DNA of 64,000 nt from JBDNJM01 sp041687755 (GCA_041687755.1 JBDNJM010000017.1:3441-67440), one strand, 5' to 3'. Shown: positions 31,703 through 40,573, numbered from the stretch's first letter. The notes: generated from the sequence alone by a model not told the origin. Program-made: numbers and translations.

Positions 31703-32281
31703 ATGAGCCAAGAACAGGACTTCTTCAGCTTCGACGAAGCCCTCGATCGCCTGCGCCTGAAGGAGGAGGAGCTCAAGCGGCTCGTCTCCGAAGGCGAGAT
31801 TCGCGCATTCCGCGAGGGCGAGACCATGAAGCTGCGCCGCGCGGACGTCGAGGATCTGCGCTCGGAGCTGATGGGCGGTGAGATCGTCGATCTCGAGGAC
31901 GCCGCGGAGGCCCTGATCTTCGAAGAGGACACCGACCTCGTCGATCCGGGCATGGCGACCGAGGAGCTGACGGCTGCAGACACCCTGGTCGAAGCCGAGG
32001 CCACCGAGTTCTTCGAAGACCTCGAGGAGCTGGACCTCGACGAGGACGAGCTGGAGCCGCTCGAAGAGTCGGGCACCCGAGTGGCCGGCGTCGGCGCTGC
32101 TGCTGCGGCCGAGGAGGAGAGCTTCTCGCCGCTGGCGATGGGTCTGCTGGTCGCGACGACGCTCGTCATGCTGCTGACCTTCCCGCTGCTCATGAGCCTC
32201 GGCCAGGATCACGTTTCCGACATGGCCAAGGGCATCGGCAGCATCGTCGTCAACTTCGACGAGCAGCCCGACGGGGAGTAG
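31703..32281 (+). CDS. MerR/excisionase-like HTH domain fused to an acidic linker and a membrane helix
   Basis: The first ~60 residues resemble a helix-turn-helix of the excisionase type: FSFDEALDRLRLKEEELKRL, then EGEIRAFREGETMKLRRADV. A strongly acidic stretch (residues ~70-125, Glu/Asp/Leu-rich) leads to one hydrophobic helix at about 143-167 (MGLLVATTLVMLLTFPLL) and a short tail. So a DNA-binding-like head would be tethered to the membrane, or the head has become a protein-interaction module. The 192-residue length is small. The gene is preceded by the structured element at 31441 and followed by a proper terminator at 32295-32321, so it is probably monocistronic. The ATG at 31703 is the only good start. 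Confidence 0.8.
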   Translation: MSQEQDFFSFDEALDRLRLKEEELKRLVSEGEIRAFREGETMKLRRADVEDLRSELMGGEIVDLEDAAEALIFEEDTDLVDPGMATEELTAADTLVEAEATEFFEDLEELDLDEDELEPLEESGTRVAGVGAAAAAEEESFSPLAMGLLVATTLVMLLTFPLLMSLGQDHVSDMAKGIGSIVVNFDEQPDGE

Positions 32282-32294
32282 TCGGAGGGGGCCG

Positions 32295-32321
32295 GAGTCC
32301 GACCCGGACTCTTGGCTTTTT
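32295..32321 (+). terminator. Rho-independent terminator after the HTH-membrane gene
   Basis: GAGTCCG (32295-32301) and CGGACTC (32305-32311) pair over 7 bp around an ACC loop, extended by flanking GCC/GGC, and TTTTT follows at 32317-32321. Confidence 0.8.
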
Positions 32322-32470
32322 CTCGATCCCCCGTGGGCCTCAATACCCCTTGGCCCAAGATGCGACCTACGGCTGACGCCGTGGCTCGCAGCCCGCGCCC
32401 TACTGGCCCCCCCCCTCAGTAACACCTTGACGATGTGCGAGCGGACGCTGTCCGCTCCACCCCCGACCCC

Positions 32471-33247
32471 ATGCTGCACCCTGTTCGAACTGGAGCGCTT
32501 GTCGCCGCTGCCCTGACCTCATTGATGACGTCGGGCTGCGTGAGCCATCAGAAGTACCGCGAAGTCGCCGACCAGGCCCGGATCTACCAGGACACGGCGA
32601 ACGACTACAAGGTCTACACGGACGACCTCCAGACGCGGGTCGCGGACCTGGAGTCGGAGCTGCGCGAGTTCCAGGAGAGCGGCGTTCAGACCGCCTCGGC
32701 GAGCAACGCGGACCTTGAGCAGGAGCTCTCGGAGCTACCCCTAGACCCCGAGCTCGACGCGCGCATCGACGAGCTCTCGCGTCTCGCGCTCAGCCTTTCG
32801 GGGTCCGGCGAGATCACGCCGGTATCGGTGGTTGGGGGCTACGGCTTCTCGCTCACGGACTCGGTGCTGTTCGACTCGGGCTCGGCGACGGTCAAGCCCG
32901 AAGGGCGCGCGCTGCTGATCGGGCTGGTCAACGACATCGTCTCGAAGCCCTACGAGCGCGTCTGGGTTCGCGGTCACACCGACTCTGTGGCGGTGAGCCG
33001 CGCGGAGACGCTGGCGCGCTTCCCGCACGGGAACATTGAGCTCTCGGCCGAGCGCGCGATCGAGGTCGCGGCGCTGCTCTCCGACGAGGGTGGCCTGCCC
33101 TGGGATCGGCTGGTCGTCGCGGGCTTCGGCTCGAGCCTGCCGATCGCGGACAACTCCTCGCCCGAGGGCAAGCGCATGAACCGCCGGGTGGAGATCTTCG
33201 TGATCGAGGACGCCGGAGTAGCAGCGGGGTCGGACGCCTCCCGGTGA
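32471..33247 (+). CDS. OmpA-family peptidoglycan-binding lipoprotein
   Basis: From the ATG at 32471 the 258-residue product has a lipoprotein signal (LVAAALTSLMTSGC, lipobox Cys at 23), a coiled-coil stretch (YQDTANDYKVYTDDLQTRVA) and an OmpA C-terminal domain. That domain includes TDSVLFDSGSATVKPEG, VWVRGHTDSVAVS and GFGSSLPIADNSSPEGKRMN followed by RRVEI. The domain binds meso-DAP or equivalent in peptidoglycan and should tether the outer membrane. The pattern resembles Pal/YiaD. The start at 32435 would add residues before the signal and is not preferred. The stop overlaps the frame of the next gene (GTGA at 33244). Confidence 0.9.
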   Translation: MLHPVRTGALVAAALTSLMTSGCVSHQKYREVADQARIYQDTANDYKVYTDDLQTRVADLESELREFQESGVQTASASNADLEQELSELPLDPELDARIDELSRLALSLSGSGEITPVSVVGGYGFSLTDSVLFDSGSATVKPEGRALLIGLVNDIVSKPYERVWVRGHTDSVAVSRAETLARFPHGNIELSAERAIEVAALLSDEGGLPWDRLVVAGFGSSLPIADNSSPEGKRMNRRVEIFVIEDAGVAAGSDASR

Positions 33248-33330
33248 ACGCCCCAGGCATCGTGCAACGCAACGAGTCGGCGCGCACGCGTCCGGGGATC
33301 CTCCCGGGCGCGTGCGCGCTGACGTTGGGC

Positions 33331-34302
33331 ATGCGGACTCCGGTCGGGCCGTTTTCGGCTGTCTTGAGCGCGTCGCTGGCCCTGCTGTCCGGCCTCGGGT
33401 GTCGGCCGGCGGAGGCACCGGTCGAGTCTCGCGCGCTGGCGGAGCTGGAGCGCATGGTGTTCGTCTCCCCCGGGGCGTCCGGGGACATGGGATCGCCCGA
33501 GGTCCTGGACGCGGTCGGAGTGCGGGAGCCGTTGCTCGTGGATCGCTTCGAGGGCACCCGGGCGGACTGGATCCACTGGTTCGGGGCTGCGCCCGAGCGC
33601 GGCGCGCTGACGCTCGACGAGGTGCGCACGACGTCGGAGCGCGGGGACTGGCCGGCGTTCTGCACGTACTTCGAGGCGCAGGAGTTCGCCCAGCGACGCG
33701 GCATGCGCCTGCCGACCGCGAACGAGTGGCTGTACCTGGGCGTGGGGCGCAAGTCGCGCTTCCCGTGGGGTCGCAGCATCGTCAAGAGCATCGCGAACAC
33801 CTCGGAGTTGGGGCTGCGGCGCCCGGTTCCGGTGGGGTGCTTTGAGGGGGGCAAGTCCTGGGCCGGCGTGTACGACCTGATCGGCAACGTGGCCGAGTGG
33901 GTCGAGGGCCCGCTGCCCGGCGAGGCCGAGGCGCGGGCGGACGAGGGCTACGCCCTAGGGCCCTGGGATCCGGGCGCCCTGGGGCATCAGGTGTGGGCGA
34001 TGGGCGGGTCGTACGCGACGCGCATCGCGGAGCTGTACGTGCGCGAGTGGAGCGAGACCAACGCGCGGGAGTTCCCGCCCGGGACCCGGACGCCGGAGCT
34101 CGGCGTGCGCTGCGTCGCAGAGGCCGAGGTGTGGCTCGGCGAGCGGCTAGACGAGCTGGCGGCTGCGCCCGACGCGCTGCCGCGCCTGGAACGCCTCGGA
34201 GCGCGCTTCGGGGCGGAGGCGCTCCCCGTGCTGGAGCGTCTCGGGGAGCAGCGCCCCGACCATCCCGCGCTCGTGGCGCTCCTGAGCGGAGTGCGACCGT
34301 GA
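33331..34302 (+). CDS. FGE-sulfatase (SUMF1) fold lipoprotein
   Basis: The open frame starts at a GTG overlapping the OmpA-type stop (33244), but the ATG at 33331 gives a good lipoprotein signal (SAVLSASLALLSGLGC), so it is preferred. The domain is the formylglycine-generating-enzyme fold: GMRLPTANEWLYLGVGRKSR, FPWG, NTSE, AGVYDLIGNVAEWVEG, and a C-terminal MGGSYAT and LGVRCVAE. The two catalytic Cys of true FGE are not evident, so activation of sulfatases is doubtful; lipid-anchored members of this fold usually bind ligands or serve as hydroxylation-like accessory proteins. No sulfatase gene is nearby. The end overlaps rsmA by four bases (GTGA at 34299-34302). Confidence 0.82.
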   Translation: MRTPVGPFSAVLSASLALLSGLGCRPAEAPVESRALAELERMVFVSPGASGDMGSPEVLDAVGVREPLLVDRFEGTRADWIHWFGAAPERGALTLDEVRTTSERGDWPAFCTYFEAQEFAQRRGMRLPTANEWLYLGVGRKSRFPWGRSIVKSIANTSELGLRRPVPVGCFEGGKSWAGVYDLIGNVAEWVEGPLPGEAEARADEGYALGPWDPGALGHQVWAMGGSYATRIAELYVREWSETNAREFPPGTRTPELGVRCVAEAEVWLGERLDELAAAPDALPRLERLGARFGAEALPVLERLGEQRPDHPALVALLSGVRP

Positions 34303-35186
34303 GCGGGCGTCCGAGCTGGCGCGACCTCAAGCAGCGCCTCGATCAGGTCCAGTTCCGCCCGTCCCGGCGCCTGGGCCAGAACTTTCTGACGGACGACGGG
34401 GTGTGCTTGAGCATCGCCCAGTGCGCCGAGATCGAGCGGGGCGAGTTCGTGCTCGAGATCGGCGTGGGCCCGGGCCTGCTGACGCACCACCTGCTGCAGG
34501 CGGGCGGGCGGGTGCTGGGCGTGGAGATCGACGACAGGCTAGCGACGGTGGCGGAGGACTGGCTGCCGCCTGAGGGCCTCGAGCTCCTGCGCCACGACGC
34601 CCTCAACGGCAAGCACCGCCTGGCGGCGCCGCTGCTGGAGCGTTTGCCCGCGGCGGGGGAGCCCTGGCAGCTGGTGGCGAACCTGCCCTATGCGATCTCG
34701 GTTCCGCTGCTGGCGCTGCTGGCCGAGCTGCCCGCTCCGCCACGCCGGATGACGGCTCTCGTCCAGCTGGAGGTCGCGGAGCGTCTCCTGGCGAGCCCCG
34801 GCGCTCGCGAGTTCGGCGCAGCGACCGTGGTCGTGGCGGCCGCCTACACCGGCCGCCTGGTACGCCGCGTGCCGCCGGTGATGTTCCGGCCGCGGCCCAA
34901 GGTCGACAGCGCGGTGGTCCAGTTCGAGCGCCGCCCGGATGCTCTTTCACCCGAACGCCTCGGCCGGGTCGGGCGGCTCGCGGCGGTGCTGTTCACCCAG
35001 CGACGCAAGCGCGCGCGGCACCCGCTCTCCGGCCTGGTGGACGGCGTGCAGGCGGCTGACGAGCTGCTGGATCGGGTGGTCGGGGACGCGGAGGTCCGGG
35101 TGGAGGGACTCGGGATCGAAGAACTTTCCATGCTTGCCGAGGCCCTCGGCGAGGATCGCCTGCCCCGGCCCCAATCCACGCGGTGA
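34299..35186 (+). CDS. rsmA: 16S rRNA (adenine1518-N6/adenine1519-N6)-dimethyltransferase
   Basis: Also called KsgA. It dimethylates two adjacent adenosines in helix 45 of 16S rRNA, a late step in small-subunit assembly. The 295-residue product has RRLGQNFLTDD, motif I LEIGVGPGLLTHHLL, the acidic LGVEIDDRL and the catalytic NLPYAISVPLL. FGAATVVVAAAYTGRLVRRV and MFRPRPKVDSAVVQ follow. The start is the GTG at 34299, coupled to the previous gene; upstream residues in frame are a shadow. A perfect 9-bp hairpin at 35287-35309 probably ends the transcript. Confidence 0.95.
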   Translation: MSGRPSWRDLKQRLDQVQFRPSRRLGQNFLTDDGVCLSIAQCAEIERGEFVLEIGVGPGLLTHHLLQAGGRVLGVEIDDRLATVAEDWLPPEGLELLRHDALNGKHRLAAPLLERLPAAGEPWQLVANLPYAISVPLLALLAELPAPPRRMTALVQLEVAERLLASPGAREFGAATVVVAAAYTGRLVRRVPPVMFRPRPKVDSAVVQFERRPDALSPERLGRVGRLAAVLFTQRRKRARHPLSGLVDGVQAADELLDRVVGDAEVRVEGLGIEELSMLAEALGEDRLPRPQSTR

Positions 35187-35286
35187 ACCCCACTGGGGCC
35201 CTGCGAGCCCGGGTTTTGGCCTCGCGCCGCTCCCAGAAACAGGACGGTGGCTCGCCGGATGGGTGGGGAGCGGGGCCTCGAGGGGC

Positions 35287-35310
35287 GACCCGGAATGGAT
35301 TTCCGGGTCC
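35287..35310 (+). terminator. hairpin terminator after rsmA
   Basis: GACCCGGAA (35287-35295) pairs perfectly with TTCCGGGTC (35301-35309) around a 5-nt loop, and CTTT follows. The U-tract is short. Confidence 0.6.
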
Positions 35311-35318
35311 TTTGAAGT

Positions 35319-35324
35319 TATAAT
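35319..35324 (+). promoter_or_regulatory. consensus -10 box (TATAAT), candidate dnaG-rpoD promoter
   Basis: A perfect TATAAT stands in an AT-rich island within sequence that is otherwise above 65% G+C. The matching -35 position (35296-35301, TGGATT) is weak and lies in the rsmA terminator loop. If active, it would give a leader of nearly 570 nt before dnaG. Confidence 0.3.
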
Positions 35325-35903
35325 TATCGGTCTCTGACTCCAGGCGCCACGGACGCTCAAGATCAGGCGTGCCCTTCCCCATACCAGGGCAGCCGGCTCC
35401 TTCGCTGGACTCACGGACGATTCGCTCCGTTCTCGACTCATCCATCGCCTCCCGGCGGGCCCCACGGGTCCGTCGCCGAAGCGCTTGGAGGGGCAAGGAT
35501 CGAAAGCGATGGGATCGAGTTTTAAAGGCTCCTCCTCTCCGGCTTCCCGGGCACTCAACCGTGCCCTGGCGAGCCCGCCCGTCCAGGCCCAGCACTTCGC
35601 GGGCCGAGTCGAATCCGATGCGCGCTGCAGTTCTGCGGCGCGGTATTCGGGGTGCGGCCCGGCCTTCCAGCGAGGCGGCGTGTGCCCGAGCGCGGCGGAC
35701 ACGGAAGGGGAGGAATCTGGAGAACTCGACCCGCAGTTCTCCGTCCCTCCACCGCCAGCCCACACCGAACTCTCCGCCTCTTCGTCCCGCGTTTGTTCGC
35801 CGCCACCCGAGTTCGCTCACGGGACCGCGGTCGACCCGACTCGGTCGAACCCAGAGAGCCCCCGTCCATCCCACTCGCGTCGGCAATCCGTTGCCGCCCG
35901 CGC

Positions 35904-38084
35904 GTGAAGGCCGCCGCCCGCACCGTGCAAGACCTCGAGTTTCGTCAGCTGATCGAGCGCATCAAGCTCGCCCTCCCCATCGAGGAGGTGGTCGCAGTTC
36001 GCGTGCCCGCGCTGAAGCGCGCGGGCAGCATTCTGAAGGCCTGCTGCCCGTTCCACGACGAGAAACATCCGTCGTTTACGGTCACCCCCTCGCGCGGGAC
36101 CTGGCGCTGCTTCGGCGCCTGCGCAGAGGGCGGGGACGCCATTAGCTTCGTGGAGAAGTTCGACGGCGTGCCGTTCTGGGAGGCCGTCCAGGAGCTCGCC
36201 CAGTCCGCCGGCATCGAGCTGCCCAAGCGCGGCGCCAAGTCCTCGGACGACCCGCGACTGGCCGCGATGAACGAGGGACTCGAGCGGGCCCAAGCCCTGT
36301 ACGCCCGCAAGCTCAAGAGCGCCGAAGGCGCGCCGGCCCGGGCCTACCTCGCCGAGCGCGGCCTCAGCGACCTCGCGATCGATTCCTTCGGCCTCGGCTG
36401 GGCGCCGACCGGCAACGTGCTCGTGCAGGGCGCGACCAGCGCGGGATTCAAGCTCGATGGGCTCGTGGACGCGGGCTTGGCCCGGCGCCGCGACGACGGC
36501 AGCGCCTACGACTTCTTCCGCTCCCGGCTGATGATCCCGATCCGCGATCACCTGGGCCGGATGGCCGGCTTCGGTGCACGGCTCCTGCCGGGCGTCGAGG
36601 GCCCCAAGTACGTCAACACGCCTGAGACCCCACTGTTCAAGAAGGGTCGGATGTTCTACGGCCTGGACGCCGCCCTAGAGTCGGTGCGCTCCGAGCGGCA
36701 TCTGCTGCTGATGGAGGGCTACACCGACGTCATCGCGGCGCATGCCTGCGGCCTGCCTATCGCGGCGGCCGTGCTCGGCACCGCGACGACCGAGGACCAC
36801 GCGCGTCTCGTGCGGCGCACCGGCGCGCGGCGCGTGACGCTGGTGTTCGACGCGGACAATGCGGGCCGCAAGGCCGTGACCAAGGCGCTGACTGGTCTGT
36901 TGACGCTCGACGCGGTCGAGATTGATGTGGTCTCGCTGCCCGAGGGCCAGGACCCCTGCGACTTCCTGATCGCCAACGGCGCGCCCGCCTTCCGCGAGTT
37001 GCTGGCCGCGGCGGTGGGCTGGTTCGACTTCCTGGTGGAGGGCCTGATCGGGCTCGAGCCGGAGGCCGTGGCCGCCGGGGTCGCCGAGCTGTTGGAGGTG
37101 CTCTGCGGACTGGAGAGCGCGGTCGATCGGGACCTGCGCCTGGGCCGGCTGGCGGAGCGCCTGGGGCTCAGCACCGAGGCCCTGCGCAGCGACTTCTCGG
37201 CCATCGTGGCGGCCCGCAAGCGGTATGCCTCGCGCGCGCGGCCGGCGACCCGTTCGGGCGCAGGCGAGACAGCGGCACCCCGATCAGGGGCGTCTGAATC
37301 CGCCGGGGCTGGGCATGCGAGAACCCCAGGCCGGGGCCCGCAGGGCACGGCCGGCGAGCCCTGGCCGGAACCGCTCCCCGGGGACGGCGAGGAGAATCTG
37401 GACGCATCGCCCGAGGCCCTGGCCGGCGGGAGCGCCAGCGGCGCCGCCGTCGTCCGATCGGGCGCCACCATGGCCTCCCGGCAGCGCGAGTTCCAGCAGT
37501 TCAAGCGAGAGCTCAAGGTGGTCGGCCAGCTGCTGGGCGCCCTGCTCTGGGACAACAGCCTGATTCCGGTGCATCGCGACCTGCTGGTTACGCTGGTGGC
37601 CTCGGGAACACCGGCCGACGATGCCGCTCGAGGCGCCCGGGAGGGCTCCGAGCGCGTGTGGGTCGAAGTCCCCAAGGCCTTGATTGAACTCATCGAAGAG
37701 CTCATTCGTACCTACGACAACACCGACGACGAGATCACGGCGGTCGGCTTGGCCGCCGCCCTGGGCGACCACGAGGCTCGACCGATGGTGTTCAAAGCTG
37801 AAGGGTTGGCCGAGCTCGCGACGGACAAGGCAGAACTGGCCCGCGATGCCGCCCGGTTTCTCGATGGCTCCGCCCTTGCCCGCTCCAAGCGCCTGCGTCT
37901 CGAAACGCTGGAGCGCATCGCCGTCGAGAACCCCTCCGAAGAGAACCAGAACCGTCTGTTGCGCACGGCCCAGGAGCTGCACCCGCTCCACGAACTGGCC
38001 AAGGCCGAGGCCCACGAACTGGCCAAGGCCGAGGCCCACGAACTGCCCGAAGCCAGCGAACTCCAGCCCGGCGAACGCTCCTGA
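35904..38084 (+). CDS. dnaG: DNA primase
   Basis: It makes RNA primers at the replication fork. The start is the GTG at 35904; residues encoded upstream in frame are not primase-like. The CHC2 zinc finger reads CCPFHDEKHPS, then WRCFGACAEGGD, with one residue inserted between the last two Cys. The N-terminal domain and TOPRIM follow (MEGYTDVIAAHACGLPIAAA and VFDADNAGRKAVTKAL). The central linker (about 430-520) is long and low in complexity, and the helicase-binding C-terminal domain is divergent. The tail repeats ELAKAEAH twice (37993-38042). At 726 residues it is longer than the usual ~600. Next to rpoD it forms the classical macromolecular-synthesis pair, though rpsU is absent. Confidence 0.95.
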   Translation: MKAAARTVQDLEFRQLIERIKLALPIEEVVAVRVPALKRAGSILKACCPFHDEKHPSFTVTPSRGTWRCFGACAEGGDAISFVEKFDGVPFWEAVQELAQSAGIELPKRGAKSSDDPRLAAMNEGLERAQALYARKLKSAEGAPARAYLAERGLSDLAIDSFGLGWAPTGNVLVQGATSAGFKLDGLVDAGLARRRDDGSAYDFFRSRLMIPIRDHLGRMAGFGARLLPGVEGPKYVNTPETPLFKKGRMFYGLDAALESVRSERHLLLMEGYTDVIAAHACGLPIAAAVLGTATTEDHARLVRRTGARRVTLVFDADNAGRKAVTKALTGLLTLDAVEIDVVSLPEGQDPCDFLIANGAPAFRELLAAAVGWFDFLVEGLIGLEPEAVAAGVAELLEVLCGLESAVDRDLRLGRLAERLGLSTEALRSDFSAIVAARKRYASRARPATRSGAGETAAPRSGASESAGAGHARTPGRGPQGTAGEPWPEPLPGDGEENLDASPEALAGGSASGAAVVRSGATMASRQREFQQFKRELKVVGQLLGALLWDNSLIPVHRDLLVTLVASGTPADDAARGAREGSERVWVEVPKALIELIEELIRTYDNTDDEITAVGLAAALGDHEARPMVFKAEGLAELATDKAELARDAARFLDGSALARSKRLRLETLERIAVENPSEENQNRLLRTAQELHPLHELAKAEAHELAKAEAHELPEASELQPGERS

Positions 38085-38195
38085 CGGCTGACTCCTCCCA
38101 CTCGTCCACCGTCCCGCTGCTTAGACCTTGCCCTCCGACCGGGCTGCCTCCACCCGCCCCGCCCGGTCACACGCCACCGACTCCCACCCACCTCC

Positions 38196-38218
38196 TGCGC
38201 CTCTTTGGCGCATGAGGC
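38196..38218 (+). promoter_or_regulatory. hairpin in the rpoD leader, related to the 31441 element
   Basis: TGCGCC (38196-38201) and GGCGCA (38207-38212) pair around a TCTTT loop, followed by TGAGGC, 25 nt before the rpoD ATG. Outside the loop this 18-nt pattern (TGCGCC...GGCGCATGAGGC) is identical to the 3' hairpin of the element at 31441-31530. Confidence 0.35.
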
Positions 38219-38242
38219 TTCACTACCAGCGATTATTCGACC

Positions 38243-40018
38243 ATGGCCAAAAAGCCCAAAACAGCCGATCCCGCCGCCAAGACCGAGGACAAGACGGACG
38301 ACATCGTCAAGCTCCTCGTCGAGGAAGGCAACCGACGTGGGTTCCTCACGTTCCAGGAGATGAACAAGCTCCTGGAGGATCAATTCCTGCCCCCCGACCG
38401 CATGGACCAGGTGTTCATGGCGCTCGAGGACGCGGGCGTGGACGTGGTCGACGAGGCCGACGCCGACCAGGTCGCGCTGCTGCCCTCGGGTGACGACGAC
38501 TCCAGACCGAAGAAGAGCTTCACGTCGGCGGCCACCGCGCCCGAGCGCCCGCTCGAGCGCGTCGTGACGCCGGAGAAGATCGACGATCCGGTGCGCATGT
38601 ACCTGACGCAGATGGGCGAAATCCCGCTGCTGACGCGCGACGAGGAGATTTACCTCGCCAAGACGATCGAGATCACCCGCAAGCGCTTTCGCAAGAAGTC
38701 GATCGGCTCCGGTCTGTGCATGACCGAATCGCTGGCGACGCTCGAGCAGGTCGCGCGCGGTGAGCTGGCGTTCGACCGCACGTTGAAGGTCAACCCCAAC
38801 CCCAAGCCGGACGACGACCCCAAGATTGTCGAGACGCTCGGCAAGCCGTTCCTGCAGAAGCGTCTGCCGGTGAACCTGGCGACCATCCAACGCCTGTTCG
38901 GCGAGCTGCAGGCGGCGTACAAGCCGTTCCTCGACAACAAGATGTCCAAGGCGGAGGAGTCCGCCCAAGGCGAGCGCGTCCAAAACATCCGCCGCAAGCT
39001 GATCATCCTCATCGAGGAGTGCCACCTGCAGATCAAGAAGGTGCGCCCCTACATCGAGGTAATGGAGGATCACTATCGCGAGATGCGCAGCGTCGAGCGC
39101 AAGCTGATGGCCATGAAGGCCGCCAAGAAGACCGGCGAGCAGGTCACCGAACTCGAGGACCAGCTGACGGCCTTCGAGGTGGCGGCCATCGAGCCCTCCG
39201 AGCGGCTCAAGCACCGCATCGATCAGGTCAAGCTGCACTACGAAGAGTACGAGGAGGCCAAGCGCCAGCTCTCCAGCGGCAACCTGCGCCTCGTGGTCTC
39301 GATCGCTAAGAAGTACCGCAACCGCGGCCTCTCCTTCCTGGACCTGATTCAGGAGGGCAACACCGGCCTGATGAAGGCGGTGGAGAAGTACGAGTACCGT
39401 CGGGGCTACAAGTTCTCGACGTACGCGACCTGGTGGATCCGCCAGGCCATCACCCGCTCGATCGCCGACCAGGCGCGGACCATCCGTATCCCGGTGCACA
39501 TGATCGAGACGATGAGCAAGCTGCGCAACGTCACGAAGAAGCTCGTGCAGGCCAAGGGCCGCGAGCCGTCCGTGGAGGAGGTGGCCGAGGCCGCCGAGAT
39601 CTCGATCGAGGAGGCAAAGCGGGTCATGAAGATCAGCAAGCATCCGATCAGCCTCGACCGTCCGATCGGCGACTCGGAGGACTCCTACTTCGGTGACTTC
39701 ATCGAGGACGAGTCGGCCGAGAGCCCGGTCCAGGCGGCTGGCCACGAGATGCTGAAGGAGCGCATCAACGAGGTGCTCAACACGCTCACCTTCCGGGAGC
39801 GCGAGATCATCAAGCTGCGCTACGGCATCGGCGACGGGTACACCTACACCCTCGAAGAGGTCGGCCGCATCTTCCGCGTGACGCGCGAGCGCGTGCGTCA
39901 GATCGAGGCCAAGGCGGTGCGCAAGCTGCGCCACCCGGTCCGCGCCCGTCAGCTCTCGAGCTTCCTCGACGGCATCGTCATCGAGGACGACAAGGACGGG
40001 AACGAGCCGCTGAACTGA
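38243..40018 (+). CDS. rpoD: primary (housekeeping) RNA polymerase sigma factor
   Basis: The 591-residue product is the main sigma-70. Region 1.1 is at the N-terminus (DIVKLLVEEGNRRGFLTFQE), region 1.2 in DDPVRMYLTQMGEIPLLTRD, and a non-conserved spacer of about 200 residues comes next. Region 2 follows: SIAKKYRNRGLSFLDLIQEG, EKYEYRRGYKFSTYATWWIR, then QAITRSIADQARTIRIPVHM. Region 3 is KKLVQAKGREPSVEEVAEAA. Region 4 contains LTFREREIIKLRYGIGDGY and the helix-turn-helix TLEEVGRIFRVTRERVRQIE. It lies 158 nt after dnaG and has its own strong terminator at 40111-40153. The ATG at 38243 follows a hairpin leader (38196-38218). Confidence 0.97.
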   Translation: MAKKPKTADPAAKTEDKTDDIVKLLVEEGNRRGFLTFQEMNKLLEDQFLPPDRMDQVFMALEDAGVDVVDEADADQVALLPSGDDDSRPKKSFTSAATAPERPLERVVTPEKIDDPVRMYLTQMGEIPLLTRDEEIYLAKTIEITRKRFRKKSIGSGLCMTESLATLEQVARGELAFDRTLKVNPNPKPDDDPKIVETLGKPFLQKRLPVNLATIQRLFGELQAAYKPFLDNKMSKAEESAQGERVQNIRRKLIILIEECHLQIKKVRPYIEVMEDHYREMRSVERKLMAMKAAKKTGEQVTELEDQLTAFEVAAIEPSERLKHRIDQVKLHYEEYEEAKRQLSSGNLRLVVSIAKKYRNRGLSFLDLIQEGNTGLMKAVEKYEYRRGYKFSTYATWWIRQAITRSIADQARTIRIPVHMIETMSKLRNVTKKLVQAKGREPSVEEVAEAAEISIEEAKRVMKISKHPISLDRPIGDSEDSYFGDFIEDESAESPVQAAGHEMLKERINEVLNTLTFREREIIKLRYGIGDGYTYTLEEVGRIFRVTRERVRQIEAKAVRKLRHPVRARQLSSFLDGIVIEDDKDGNEPLN

Positions 40019-40059
40019 CCGGGGTCGCGGGAGGCGTCGCTGGCTCCCGACTGATCTGC

Positions 40060-40087
40060 CGAGGTCCGAGGTCCGAGGTCCGACGTC
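40060..40087 (+). repeat. 7-bp tandem repeat after rpoD
   Basis: CGAGGTC is repeated three times (40060-40080) and followed by CGACGTC (40081-40087). It lies between the rpoD stop and its terminator, and could bind a protein or be slippage debris. Confidence 0.8.
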
Positions 40088-40110
40088 CAGGGGCGTCGAG
40101 GCTTTTAGGG

Positions 40111-40153
40111 GCGCGGCCCGGCACCGAAAGGTGCCGGGCCGCGCTTCATTTTT
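40111..40153 (+). terminator. Rho-independent terminator of rpoD
   Basis: GCGCGGCCCGGCACC (40111-40125) pairs perfectly over 15 bp around a GAAA tetraloop with GGTGCCGGGCCGCGC (40130-40144), followed by TTCATTTTT. It is the best intrinsic terminator in the window. Confidence 0.95.
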
Positions 40154-40573
40154 GGCCCGCGGCCCGCGTCTCGGTCGACGGCGTGCTGGAGCAGGTGGCG
40201 CCGGTCTCGGAACGACTACAGGCAAGCTGCGGCCGAGGTCGGGCGGGGCAAGGCCAGGGGGCGGTGGGGGCTGCCGGCCTGAGTGCCCAGGGGCGATGAT
40301 CCGGCGTGCAGGTGCCACCGCGGGGGGCGCGGCGGTTCGCCAAGGGCATCCTGATCCGACACGGAGGGTCCGCCAGCCCGTGAAGGTTCGCGGCGACCGG
40401 GCTCCGTTTCGCCTCCGCAGGCCGGGCGGCCGGCGGGGGAGGAGCGCGACTCAAAAAACAGGTTCTGGAGGCCTTGAGGTGCTCCAGCCTTGGCCCCCCC
40501 ACAAGGCCTCGGTACGCTTCGCAGCTCTCTCCTCCCCCCCCCGAAAGACCAGACCCAGCGCTCCACTCCTCCC
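40154..40573. other. 420-bp gap between the rpoD terminator and the zinc-ribbon gene
   Basis: I see no gene here; open frames on both strands are Arg/Pro/Ala-rich. The only local structures are a six-A run (40454-40459) and a small CTGGAG/CTCCAG hairpin near 40465-40487. A promoter for the next gene is expected but not clear. Confidence 0.45.

Larger units (their letters stand above)
35187..35903. other. 717-bp gap between rsmA and dnaG
   Basis: It contains the rsmA terminator (35287-35310) and a perfect TATAAT at 35319-35324 in AT-rich surroundings. The remaining ~570 bases before the dnaG start hold no convincing gene. Open frames at 35369-36145 and 35485-35907 are Arg/Pro/Ser-rich and have no start signal. 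The stretch may be a long dnaG-rpoD leader. Confidence 0.5.

Noticed and set aside
35369..36145. ORF of 258 codons between rsmA and dnaG
   Set aside because: The product is Arg/Pro-rich, overlaps the start of dnaG in another frame and has no ribosome-binding site.
37712..40318. Long minus-strand open frame (868 codons) opposite dnaG and rpoD
   Set aside because: It mirrors codon bias of the real genes on the other strand and its product is Leu/Arg/His-rich without a recognisable domain.
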